Source: SIG588 sp045599305 (GTDB lineage: Bacteria > Bacillota > Clostridia > Oscillospirales > Acutalibacteraceae). Taken from it: DNA of 23,174 nucleotides. Both the position numbers and the translations under genes were made by a program. Location: assembly GCA_045599305.1 (NCBI GenBank), contig JAZRVU010000087.1, forward strand, positions 1 through 23,174, written 5' to 3'. The notes under the pieces were generated by a model that worked only from the letters and a program-made list of their open reading frames with translations, was not told where the DNA came from and did no database searches. Every line of letters begins with the position of its first letter. Within the stretch, counting starts at the first letter, position 1. Positions 16,402 through 23,174 of this stretch are shown here, in pieces.

Positions 16402-19400
16402 ATGAAACTGAGACGTATCCTTTCGCTGCTGCTCGTTGTTGTTTTTATACTCCTGAGCTTCAGCACCATCCTCGTCTATGCCGAGGATGAAGATGCCTCT
16501 GCTCCGGCCACCGCCGAAAGCCCCGAGGGCGAAGAAGGCACCGAAGGCGGAGAGGGCACCGATGGCGAAGACGAAGTCGTGGAGCCCTTCGAACTGGACG
16601 GCGTGATGATGTATCCCGCCGCCTCGATGACGCTGGTCGACCCGGCGATCGAGGATAACGAACTGGTGCTGGGCGCGGCTGCCAATGCCGCCTCCGGCCG
16701 CGGCGTTTCGGTGTTCACCGTCGAGGCAAAGCCGCTGTTCGCCGTGGAGTCTGCCAACCTTGTCGGTGTGTGCACCTACTCCTCCGAAGAGCGCAGTATG
16801 TCGCTGCTGGAATCCTATTCCAGCGAGACCCAGTACGCGTACTATTCCATGGAAAAGAACAACCTCGGTGAGGACCGGGTGGGCGAGACGCTGTACGTCC
16901 TGCTCGTCTCCCAGATCGCCGAGGCGGACATCGCCGCACTGCCGGATATGGACCCGCCGACGCGCCTCCAGTGGAAGATCGACAACCGCGGCCTGTTCGA
17001 GTCTCCCGAGCAGCGCGTTCGCGCCATGACCAAGTATTTCGAGGACAGCGACGTCATCCTCTATGCGGATGACGAACTGGCCGAGATCGCGGTCTACAAG
17101 AAAGCGGAAAACCAGTACTATTTCTCCTCGCCCTATGACTATCGCCGTGTCGGCGGTATCAGCAGTGCCGATGTGAAAAAGAAACTGGCCTCGCTGGTGG
17201 AACTGAAGTATTACGACAACTCCGCCAAACTGAAGGAAGTCTACTCCTATTCCGACGCCGTGGAGAAGACCGAATACGCCGACCCGGATGATCCCGATTC
17301 GTTCGATAACATCCAGTTCACGGCCGAAGCGATCGACAACGGCGTGCGCTTCAATCTCGAGATCGGTACCAAGAGCGTGGATACGCTGCTGCCCTATGCG
17401 GCCGAGGCGGAAAACTTCAAGACCAAGGTGCTCGATCCCGTGGATGAACTGGCGGCGCAGGAAAACGAGACGGCCAAGTTGGCCAAGCGTAAGCTGAATG
17501 CCTACTACCGCTTCTACTCCTATGCCGACCTGACCCCCTCCATGCAGAGATCGCTGATCGCCAACTATCCCGGCCTCAAGAATCACGATTTCTACATCCT
17601 GCGTTCCGGCGTCATGAACCGTGAGAAGGCGTTCCTCTCCGATTTCATCAAGATCTCCGGCCTGTACACCTGGGCGGATTACAATAACGACCTGGAGATC
17701 TCCGGTTATGTGCCGGAGGACGTGGCGCTGGCCTGCTTCGATGTGAAGATCGATTTCACGATCGAAGACGGTGATCTGGTGGTGGATATGCCCACCGACA
17801 ATATCACCTACGATACCCAGAACTTCACCCTCGCCGAAGTGACGCTGATGCACTATTTCGGCTGCGGCAAATACGATCAGGACGGCTTCGTGCTGATCCC
17901 CGACGGCAGCGGCTGCGTCATCAAGTTCAACAACGACGGCAACAAGAACGAGAACATCGGCCAGACCGTGTACGGCGATGACTATTCGCTTTCCACCGTC
18001 ACCCGCTATGTCAAACTGTCCCAGACCTCCTATATGCCGGTCTACGGTTTGAAGGCGGATAAGCAGGGCTATGTGGCCATTCTGGAAAAGGGCGATGCAC
18101 TGGCCAAGATCAGCACCGATGCCGGCGGCACCGGTAAGCCGAGCCCCTATGAGTCGGTCTACACCACCTTCACCTACAAAACGGTGCAGGCCATCAGTTA
18201 TGCCGACGGCAGCAAGGCGGACGGCTCCTTCACCTATTTCAACAAGAACGCCTACACCGGCGGCTTCAGGATGCGTTTCGTGATGCTCAGCGGCAAGAAG
18301 AATGAGATCACCTACGTGGACATGGCCAAGGCCTACCGCCAGTATCTGGTGGATCACGATAAGCTGACCGAAAAGGTGAACACCGCCAACAGCAATGTGC
18401 CGGTGGTGCTGGAAACGCTCGGTCTGATCGATAAGAAGACCTCCTTCTACGGCATCATCTACGACAAGAAGATCCCCATGACCACCTTCTCCGATGCCCA
18501 GTCCATGCTGGATGAGCTGATCGAAGGCGGCGTGAAGAACGTCTCGCTGCGGTACCGCGGCTGGATGAACGGCGGCCTCAACTACAGCGTGCCCTCCAAG
18601 CTCTCCATCGAGAGCAAGCTGGGCGGCAAGTCCGGGTTCACCGCGCTCACCTCCTACATGGCGGATCACCAGTTCGATCTCTTCCCCGAGGTCGACTTCT
18701 GCGTCGTGCGCCGTGACGGCGTGCTGGACGGTTACAACACCACCTCGGATGCGCCGAAGATGACCGACCGTACCACTGTGACCATGACGCCCCGCAACGA
18801 GCTGGATAACGTCATGGAGATCAAAAAGAGCTATTTCGCCATCTCCCCGGCGGTGACCGGCAAGTATTTCAAGTCTTTCTTCGGAAAGTACACGAAATTC
18901 AACAACAACGCCATCAGCCTCGGCACGGTGGGCGATATGCTCTACTCCGATTTCAGCAACAAGAAGAATGCCACCAACCGTCAGCAGGCGGTCGACATCC
19001 TCTCGAAGAATGTCGCCGATTATGTGAACGGTAAAGGGATCAACTCGGTGATGGTGGAGGGCGGCAACGCCTACACCTACGGCTATGCCACCGACATCGT
19101 GGATATCCCGCTGTGTGACAGCAACAGCTTCCAGGCGGACTACGCCGTGCCCTTCATGCAGATCGTGCTGCACGGCCATATCCGCTATTCCGGCACCGCA
19201 TTGAACCTTTCGGACGATATCACCGATACCATCCTGAAGAGTGCGGAATACGGCGCCAACCTGCACTTCACGCTCAGCATGAAGAATACGCGTGAACTGA
19301 AGGAAACGGTTTATTCCAACTATTACACCATTGATTTCGATACCTGGAAGAGCGACGTGACCACGCTGTACGCCAAGTTCAACGACGTGTTTGCCACGCT

Positions 19401-19560
19401 GCAGGATCAGGAGATCGAAGACCATACGGAGAGCAAGGATGCGGCCGGTGTGTTCATCACCACCTACGCCAACGGCACCCGCGTCGCCGTGAACTACAAT
19501 ACGACCGATGTAACGGTGGAAGGCAAGACCATTGCGGCACAGGACTTCGCCGTCCTGTGA
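16402..19560 (+). CDS. Secreted DUF5696-family protein, possible glycosidase-like fold
   Basis: A 1052-residue exported protein. The signal sequence (about 1-27, ending LVYA) is followed by an acidic Glu/Gly-rich linker (about 28-60). The rest matches what I recall of DUF5696: a beta-rich N-terminal half, the motif FVLIPDGSGCVIKFNND near 496-512, and a C-terminal half with alternating strands and helices that could be a TIM barrel (FDLFPEVDF at 758-766, VPFMQIVLHGHIRYSG at 916-931). The latter motif recalls large glycoside hydrolases acting on glycoproteins or polysaccharides, with Glu763 and Asp765 as candidate catalytic acids. This enzymatic reading is inference only. The gene lies between the NHL-TPR-Yip1 gene (15 bases upstream) and the second permease pair. 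Family assignment is from memory of motifs, not a search. Confidence 0.78.
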   Translation: MKLRRILSLLLVVVFILLSFSTILVYAEDEDASAPATAESPEGEEGTEGGEGTDGEDEVVEPFELDGVMMYPAASMTLVDPAIEDNELVLGAAANAASGRGVSVFTVEAKPLFAVESANLVGVCTYSSEERSMSLLESYSSETQYAYYSMEKNNLGEDRVGETLYVLLVSQIAEADIAALPDMDPPTRLQWKIDNRGLFESPEQRVRAMTKYFEDSDVILYADDELAEIAVYKKAENQYYFSSPYDYRRVGGISSADVKKKLASLVELKYYDNSAKLKEVYSYSDAVEKTEYADPDDPDSFDNIQFTAEAIDNGVRFNLEIGTKSVDTLLPYAAEAENFKTKVLDPVDELAAQENETAKLAKRKLNAYYRFYSYADLTPSMQRSLIANYPGLKNHDFYILRSGVMNREKAFLSDFIKISGLYTWADYNNDLEISGYVPEDVALACFDVKIDFTIEDGDLVVDMPTDNITYDTQNFTLAEVTLMHYFGCGKYDQDGFVLIPDGSGCVIKFNNDGNKNENIGQTVYGDDYSLSTVTRYVKLSQTSYMPVYGLKADKQGYVAILEKGDALAKISTDAGGTGKPSPYESVYTTFTYKTVQAISYADGSKADGSFTYFNKNAYTGGFRMRFVMLSGKKNEITYVDMAKAYRQYLVDHDKLTEKVNTANSNVPVVLETLGLIDKKTSFYGIIYDKKIPMTTFSDAQSMLDELIEGGVKNVSLRYRGWMNGGLNYSVPSKLSIESKLGGKSGFTALTSYMADHQFDLFPEVDFCVVRRDGVLDGYNTTSDAPKMTDRTTVTMTPRNELDNVMEIKKSYFAISPAVTGKYFKSFFGKYTKFNNNAISLGTVGDMLYSDFSNKKNATNRQQAVDILSKNVADYVNGKGINSVMVEGGNAYTYGYATDIVDIPLCDSNSFQADYAVPFMQIVLHGHIRYSGTALNLSDDITDTILKSAEYGANLHFTLSMKNTRELKETVYSNYYTIDFDTWKSDVTTLYAKFNDVFATLQDQEIEDHTESKDAAGVFITTYANGTRVAVNYNTTDVTVEGKTIAAQDFAVL

Positions 19561-19576
19561 CCGCCGTTACTGGCGA

Positions 19577-19582
19577 TATAAT
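19577..19582 (+). promoter_or_regulatory. Possible internal -10 box before the second permease pair
   Basis: A perfect TATAAT lies in the 43-base gap after the DUF5696 gene. The best -35 match, CTGTGA at 19555-19560 with a 16-base spacer, fits only three of six positions. It may be a weak internal promoter or chance. Confidence 0.22.
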
Positions 19583-19603
19583 GAGAATGATGGGGTTGGA
19601 ATT

Positions 19604-20563
19604 ATGAGTACTGCCGAAAACAATCTGAAAGTCAAAGCCCGGCGGCGCATATCGCTGGAATCGCGGAAAGAGCGGACCTACTGGATCTTTCTCGTCCCGT
19701 TCCTGGTCGGTTTCGTGGTGCTGTTCGCCGGCATCTATCTCGACTCTCTGGTGTACAGTTTCTGCGAGATCACGCTGAACGGTGCACAGGGTTTCACCAA
19801 GGAATTTGTTGGCTTTGCCAACTATAAGGCTGCTTTGGTGGAGGATGCCAACTATGTGAACTATATCACCTCCTCCATCACCAGCATGATCCCCGACGTG
19901 CTGATGATCACCTTCTACAGCCTGTTCGTCGCCGTGTTGCTCAACCGCGACATCAAGGGGCGCACCGTGTTCCGTGCGATCTTCTTCATCCCGGTCATCC
20001 TGGCCACCGGCTTCATGACCAAGGCGGATATGACCAACCTGGTCGCGTCCAACACCTGGTCTTCGCTGGGTGAGACGGCTACCGCCTCCGGCACTGTGGC
20101 CAACGGCCTGTTCGATGCCCTGGATATTCAGGAATACCTGATGAACCTGAGCTTCTCTCCCGCGCTGTCCCGCTATGTGGTCAGCGCTGTCACCAGCATC
20201 TTCGATATCGTGAACAACTCCGGTGTGCAGATGATGATCTTCCTTGCCGGTCTGCAGTCCATCTCTCCCTCGATCTACGAGGCGGCGGATATCGACGGCG
20301 CCTCCGGTTGGGAGACCTTCTGGCTGGTCACCTTCCCGATGATCAGCCCCTACATCCTGGTCAATGTGTTCTACACCATCGTGGACTCGTTCACCCGCAG
20401 CGATAACCAGATCATGCGTCTGGTGCAGGAGCAGAGCTTCAAGTCCAATGCCATGGGCATCGGCGCCGCAATGGCGTGGTTCTACTTCCTGGTCGTGCTG
20501 ATCTGCATCGGCATCATTCTGGCGGCCATCAGCAGTTACATCTACTATCAACAAAGAGATTAA
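19604..20563 (+). CDS. Sugar ABC transporter permease, MalF/LplB-like (second pair)
   Basis: A 319-residue permease. The ATG at 19604 is chosen because the frame upstream overlaps the DUF5696 gene and has no ribosome binding site; even here the site is weak (GGGGTTGGA, 19592-19600). A basic tail precedes the first helix (about 27-49), and the EAA loop is YEAADIDGASGWETFWLVTFP (Glu226, Gly232). Compared with the first MalF-like permease it carries a longer external loop (about 140-190) rich in Ser/Thr/Ala, and the two are clearly divergent, so this is not a recent duplicate. It is followed 13 bases later by its MalG-like partner. Confidence 0.92.
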   Translation: MSTAENNLKVKARRRISLESRKERTYWIFLVPFLVGFVVLFAGIYLDSLVYSFCEITLNGAQGFTKEFVGFANYKAALVEDANYVNYITSSITSMIPDVLMITFYSLFVAVLLNRDIKGRTVFRAIFFIPVILATGFMTKADMTNLVASNTWSSLGETATASGTVANGLFDALDIQEYLMNLSFSPALSRYVVSAVTSIFDIVNNSGVQMMIFLAGLQSISPSIYEAADIDGASGWETFWLVTFPMISPYILVNVFYTIVDSFTRSDNQIMRLVQEQSFKSNAMGIGAAMAWFYFLVVLICIGIILAAISSYIYYQQRD

Positions 20564-20576
20564 GGAGGGATGAAGC

Positions 20577-21572
20577 ATGAGCGAACTGGTTAAAGCGGCC
20601 AAAGCGCCGAAAGAAAAAGAACGCAAGTTCAAAAAGACGCGTACGCCTCTGCGCGAGCGTCTGACCAAGACGAACATCACCAAGGTACTTGCCCGCATCT
20701 TCATCTACCTTCTGCTGATCGAGATCTCCTTCATCATCATCTACCCGCTGATGACCAAGCTCTCCGCGTCGCTGATGAGTGAGGAGGATATGTACGACCG
20801 CACCGTCACCTTCATTGCCCGTCATCCCACGCTGCAGAACTTTGTCACCGTGTTCGATGAGTCCAGCTTCCTGGTGGCTCTGCGCAACACCTTCAGTGTG
20901 GCATTGCTGGCAGCCGTGCTGCAGACGGCCATCTGTTCCATCACCGGCTTCGGCCTTGCCAAGGTCAAGTCCAAGTGGGGCAAGGTCGTCATGGGCATTG
21001 TGGTGCTGTCCATTCTGATCCCCAACCAGGTCATCCTGATCCCGCTGTATCTGAAGTTCCGTTTCTTTGACATCTTCGGTATCATCGGCCTCTTCACCGA
21101 GGGGCGCGGCATCAAGTTGATGAACACGTTGTGGCCGATCATCATCCTGTCCATCACGGGCTACGGCTTCAAGAACGGCTTGTATATCTTCATTATGCGC
21201 CAGTTCTATAAGGGCGTGCCGGAAGAACTGGAGGAGGCCGCCGCTATCGACGGCTACGGCACCTTTGCCACCTTCTTCCGCATCATCCTGCCGATGGCCA
21301 TTCCCACCATGATCACCATCTTCATGTTCGCCTTCTCCTGGCAGTGGACGGATACCTTCTATTCCGGTATCTTCTTCTCCAACTTCAAGGTGTTGGCCAA
21401 TACGATCTTCACCATGTCGAGTGCCGTGGGCGACGTGGCCGGCTCTGCATACAGCGCCTCCATGTTCCTGCACACCGGCGTGCTCATGGCGATCCTGCCG
21501 CTAATCATCATCTACGTTGTGGCACAGCGTTGGATCATCGGCGGTATCGAGCGCAGCGGTCTGGTCGGCTGA
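20577..21572 (+). CDS. Carbohydrate ABC transporter permease, MalG/LplC-like (second pair)
   Basis: A 331-residue permease with a long, very basic cytoplasmic tail (about 1-38), six hydrophobic helices and the EAA loop ELEEAAAIDGYGTFATFFRII (Glu220, Gly226). AAGGAGGG (20562-20569) lies seven bases ahead of the ATG at 20577. An out-of-frame ATG at 20570 can be ignored. It is the last gene of the operon and should pair with the MalF-like permease just upstream. No second solute-binding protein has appeared by the end of the window, so this pair may share the large binding protein at the head of the operon. Confidence 0.92.
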   Translation: MSELVKAAKAPKEKERKFKKTRTPLRERLTKTNITKVLARIFIYLLLIEISFIIIYPLMTKLSASLMSEEDMYDRTVTFIARHPTLQNFVTVFDESSFLVALRNTFSVALLAAVLQTAICSITGFGLAKVKSKWGKVVMGIVVLSILIPNQVILIPLYLKFRFFDIFGIIGLFTEGRGIKLMNTLWPIIILSITGYGFKNGLYIFIMRQFYKGVPEELEEAAAIDGYGTFATFFRIILPMAIPTMITIFMFAFSWQWTDTFYSGIFFSNFKVLANTIFTMSSAVGDVAGSAYSASMFLHTGVLMAILPLIIIYVVAQRWIIGGIERSGLVG

Positions 21573-21597
21573 CGGATCGGGTTTTCACTGTCATCAG

Positions 21598-21623
21598 GCG
21601 GCGGGTGCTTCGGCATCCGCCGC
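21598..21623 (+). terminator. UUCG-capped hairpin after the operon, weak terminator candidate
   Basis: An 11-base-pair GC-rich stem (21598-21608 with 21613-21623) is closed by the very stable C(UUCG)G tetraloop, 25 bases after the last permease stop. There is no T-run behind it (TTGCTCATC), so it may protect the mRNA 3' end or terminate only partly. A smaller hairpin follows at 21632-21646. Confidence 0.5.
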
Positions 21624-21768
21624 TTGCTCATCTGCCGCCGCGGCAGCCAAGCGGTCGGACGGCAAAAAAACTATGGAAGATAGACAAAAACACAAGAGCG
21701 AATTTAGCGAACTCGTCAACCGCCGCCGAAAATTGTGGCATACTGACAAAAAAGGCGTTTGATACCTA
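21624..21768. other. Intergenic stretch between the operon and the CBM9-like gene
   Basis: The gap between genes is 312 bases in all (21573-21884). Apart from the hairpins on the left and the promoter on the right it holds A-rich sequence, including GACAAAAA words near 21683 and 21745. A 29-codon frame at 21673-21762 lacks a ribosome binding site and is not called as a gene. Confidence 0.5.
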
Positions 21769-21797
21769 TTGACATTTCACGGATTGTGCAGTATGAT
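21769..21797 (+). promoter_or_regulatory. Sigma-A type promoter of the CBM9-like gene
   Basis: A consensus TTGACA (21769-21774), a 17-base spacer and TATGAT (21792-21797). The predicted start is near 21804, giving a leader of about 80 bases that ends in AAGGAGGA (21873-21880). The gene is therefore transcribed independently of the operon before it. Confidence 0.9.
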
Positions 21798-21884
21798 ATA
21801 TACGTTAAGTGCGCTCTCTCTGTCTGCTTGCTCGCTTTTTAGTAGACAAGAACGTATCTGAACAAACATATTAAGGAGGAACAG

Positions 21885-23174
21885 ATGATGAAAAAAGTGT
21901 CCAAACTTCTCGCTGTGCTTCTGGCGGTTTGCATGCTGGTTTCTGCCGCGGCTATGACGGTCTCCGCCGATGCCAACAGACCTGCCGCTGCCAACCCGAA
22001 CAGCAAGTACACGAGACCGCAGATCACTGCGAGCGAAATGACGAAACGTCCGACGATCGACGGTAAACTGGATCCCGCTGAATGGGGCCATGCCACCGAG
22101 ATCGAATTCACCAAGAAGGCCCTGAAGGCCGGCTCCGGCTGGCTGTGGTCCGCTCCCGATGAGACCGGCCTGCTCTACACCGAGATGCCGGATGACGGCG
22201 ACGGCAAGGCCTACATCGGCTGGGATAAGGATTACTTCTATTTCGGCCTGGAAGTTGCCGATGCGAAGAACACCAACACCGAAGCACAGGGCACTGACCT
22301 GTGGCGCGGCGACTGCATCCAGATCCAGATCGGTGACAACACTGCTGCTGAGCGCTATGAGCTGGGCTTTGCTCTGTCCCAGTTCGGCGGCGAGCGCCGT
22401 CTGGGCCATATGTGGTATCCGATCGACATCGACCTGTCCGTCGGCGGCACTGTGGCTATGAACGACAAGTCCAATGGCGACTACTATTTCTTCGTGACCC
22501 ACACCAAGACCACCACGACTTATGAAGTGGCTCTGAAGTTCAGCTTTGTCGGCGTCAAGGGCGCTGCTCTGAACAAGGTCATCCCGTTCGCTTTCTGCCT
22601 GCACCTCTATGCGGCCGATACCTATAACGGCTTCTTCATGGAGTGGGGCGACGGCGTTATCGGCGGCGGTGAAGGCAACATCAAGACGCTGGAAGACGCG
22701 GCGTTCGTGACCCTCGGCAAAGAAGGCCCGGCCAACAGCCTTGCCGGCGGTTCCGGTAATACCAATCCTCCCCCCACTACCACCACCAGCAAGACCAACC
22801 CCCCCACTACCACCACCAGCAAGACCAACGCCCCCACTACCACCACCAAGGCCGGTGGCAACGATAACACTACCAAGGCCGGAGGCAACAACACCACCAA
22901 GGCTCAGGGCGGCAATGATGTGACCACCAAGGCCGGTGACGCGACCACCACGGCTGCCGATGTCGAGACCACCACCGAGCCCACCACCACGACCACCGCT
23001 CCTTCCGAGGTCGGTACGCAGTTCTACAATGAAGAGAACGCCGCGGACGTGGAAGATGAGGAGATCCTCACTGCTCTGGCTGCCGATTTCGAGGACATCG
23101 ACATCGCTGTGAAGTCCGTTGAAGCGGAAGAAGAGAAGTTCGGTCTGTTCGAGTCCGAGACCTTCAAGGGTCTG
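21885..23174 (+). CDS. Secreted CBM9/DOMON-like sugar-binding protein with Thr-rich linker (3' end outside the window)
   Basis: An open frame of 430 codons that runs off the window end without a stop. Two adjacent ATGs (21885 and 21888) both fit the AAGGAGGA site. A signal peptide (about 1-28, ending TVSA) is followed by a domain (about 50-285) opening RPTIDGKLDPAEWGHA, the hallmark of the family 9 carbohydrate-binding/DOMON-like fold; YIGWDKDYFYFGLEVAD and WRGDCIQIQI follow in the expected order. A Pro/Thr/Lys/Gly/Asn-rich linker (about 290-380) then contains exact PPTTTTSKTN repeats. The visible C-terminal part is highly acidic. It may bind glycans on the outside of the cell; the C-terminus may hold an anchor or another module. 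Enzyme activity is not suggested. Confidence 0.85.
   Translation, partial: MMKKVSKLLAVLLAVCMLVSAAAMTVSADANRPAAANPNSKYTRPQITASEMTKRPTIDGKLDPAEWGHATEIEFTKKALKAGSGWLWSAPDETGLLYTEMPDDGDGKAYIGWDKDYFYFGLEVADAKNTNTEAQGTDLWRGDCIQIQIGDNTAAERYELGFALSQFGGERRLGHMWYPIDIDLSVGGTVAMNDKSNGDYYFFVTHTKTTTTYEVALKFSFVGVKGAALNKVIPFAFCLHLYAADTYNGFFMEWGDGVIGGGEGNIKTLEDAAFVTLGKEGPANSLAGGSGNTNPPPTTTTSKTNPPTTTTSKTNAPTTTTKAGGNDNTTKAGGNNTTKAQGGNDVTTKAGDATTTAADVETTTEPTTTTTAPSEVGTQFYNEENAADVEDEEILTALAADFEDIDIAVKSVEAEEEKFGLFESETFKGL
22771..22848 (+). repeat. 30-base tandem repeat in the Thr-rich linker
   Basis: Two units of 30 bases (22771-22800, 22801-22830) differ only in the last base, followed by an 18-base partial unit (22831-22848). 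They encode the decapeptide PTTTTSKTNP/A. Slippage or recombination here could change linker length without a frameshift. Confidence 0.93.

Noticed and set aside
16141..19425. A 1094-codon minus-strand open frame opposite the DUF5696 gene
   Set aside because: Shadow frame caused by strong third-position GC bias; composition unlike a real protein and it overlaps a gene with signal peptide and family motifs.
21673..21762. A 29-codon frame upstream of the CBM9-like gene
   Set aside because: It lacks a ribosome binding site and lies in front of the promoter at 21769, with no sign of being translated.
22771..22848. Regularly spaced repeats considered as a CRISPR array
   Set aside because: Units are directly abutting with no unique spacers and encode an in-frame Thr-rich linker.

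Overview
The window looks like chromosomal DNA of a GC-rich, Gram-positive Clostridia-type bacterium, most likely a gut or rumen Oscillospiraceae/Ruminococcaceae-like organism. The grounds are strong AGGAGG ribosome binding sites, sigma-A type promoters with 17-base spacers, a dockerin-tagged secreted protein, threonine-rich linkers on a secreted protein, and sugar ABC permeases with no dedicated ATPase nearby. The species cannot be named from this sequence.

Left part (1-4440), housekeeping. A rightward operon encodes a small zinc-ribbon membrane protein, a TcdA-type tRNA t6A dehydratase and the 16S rRNA methyltransferase RsmE. It ends at a strong terminator hairpin. Converging on it is a leftward operon of a phosphohexomutase followed by PrmA (ribosomal protein L11 methyltransferase), with a clear promoter at 4435-4463.

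Middle (4541-8458), a pair of CotH-kinase-family surface proteins from a divergent promoter. The first is a lipoprotein. The second is a paralogue with a secretion signal and a two-repeat type I dockerin at its N-terminus. A terminator follows.

Right part (8642-21572), a roughly 13-kb operon with seven genes in one orientation. They are a very large secreted solute-binding protein with two carbohydrate-binding-like N-terminal modules, a MalF/MalG-like permease pair, a membrane protein fusing a six-blade NHL propeller to TPR helices and a C-terminal Yip1 domain, a DUF5696-type secreted protein, and a second MalF/MalG-like permease pair. No ATPase gene is present, so a shared MsmX-type ATPase elsewhere is the likely energiser. 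A further gene with its own promoter (21769-21797) encodes a secreted CBM9/DOMON-like protein with a repetitive threonine-rich linker, cut by the window end.

The most interesting unit is the operon 8825-21572. It looks like a surface glycan (or envelope polymer) binding, processing and import system whose two central components, the NHL-TPR-Yip1 protein and the DUF5696 protein, have no established role that I know of. The neighbouring dockerin/CotH and CBM9-like proteins fit a polysaccharide-handling cell surface, but the substrate cannot be read from the sequence.
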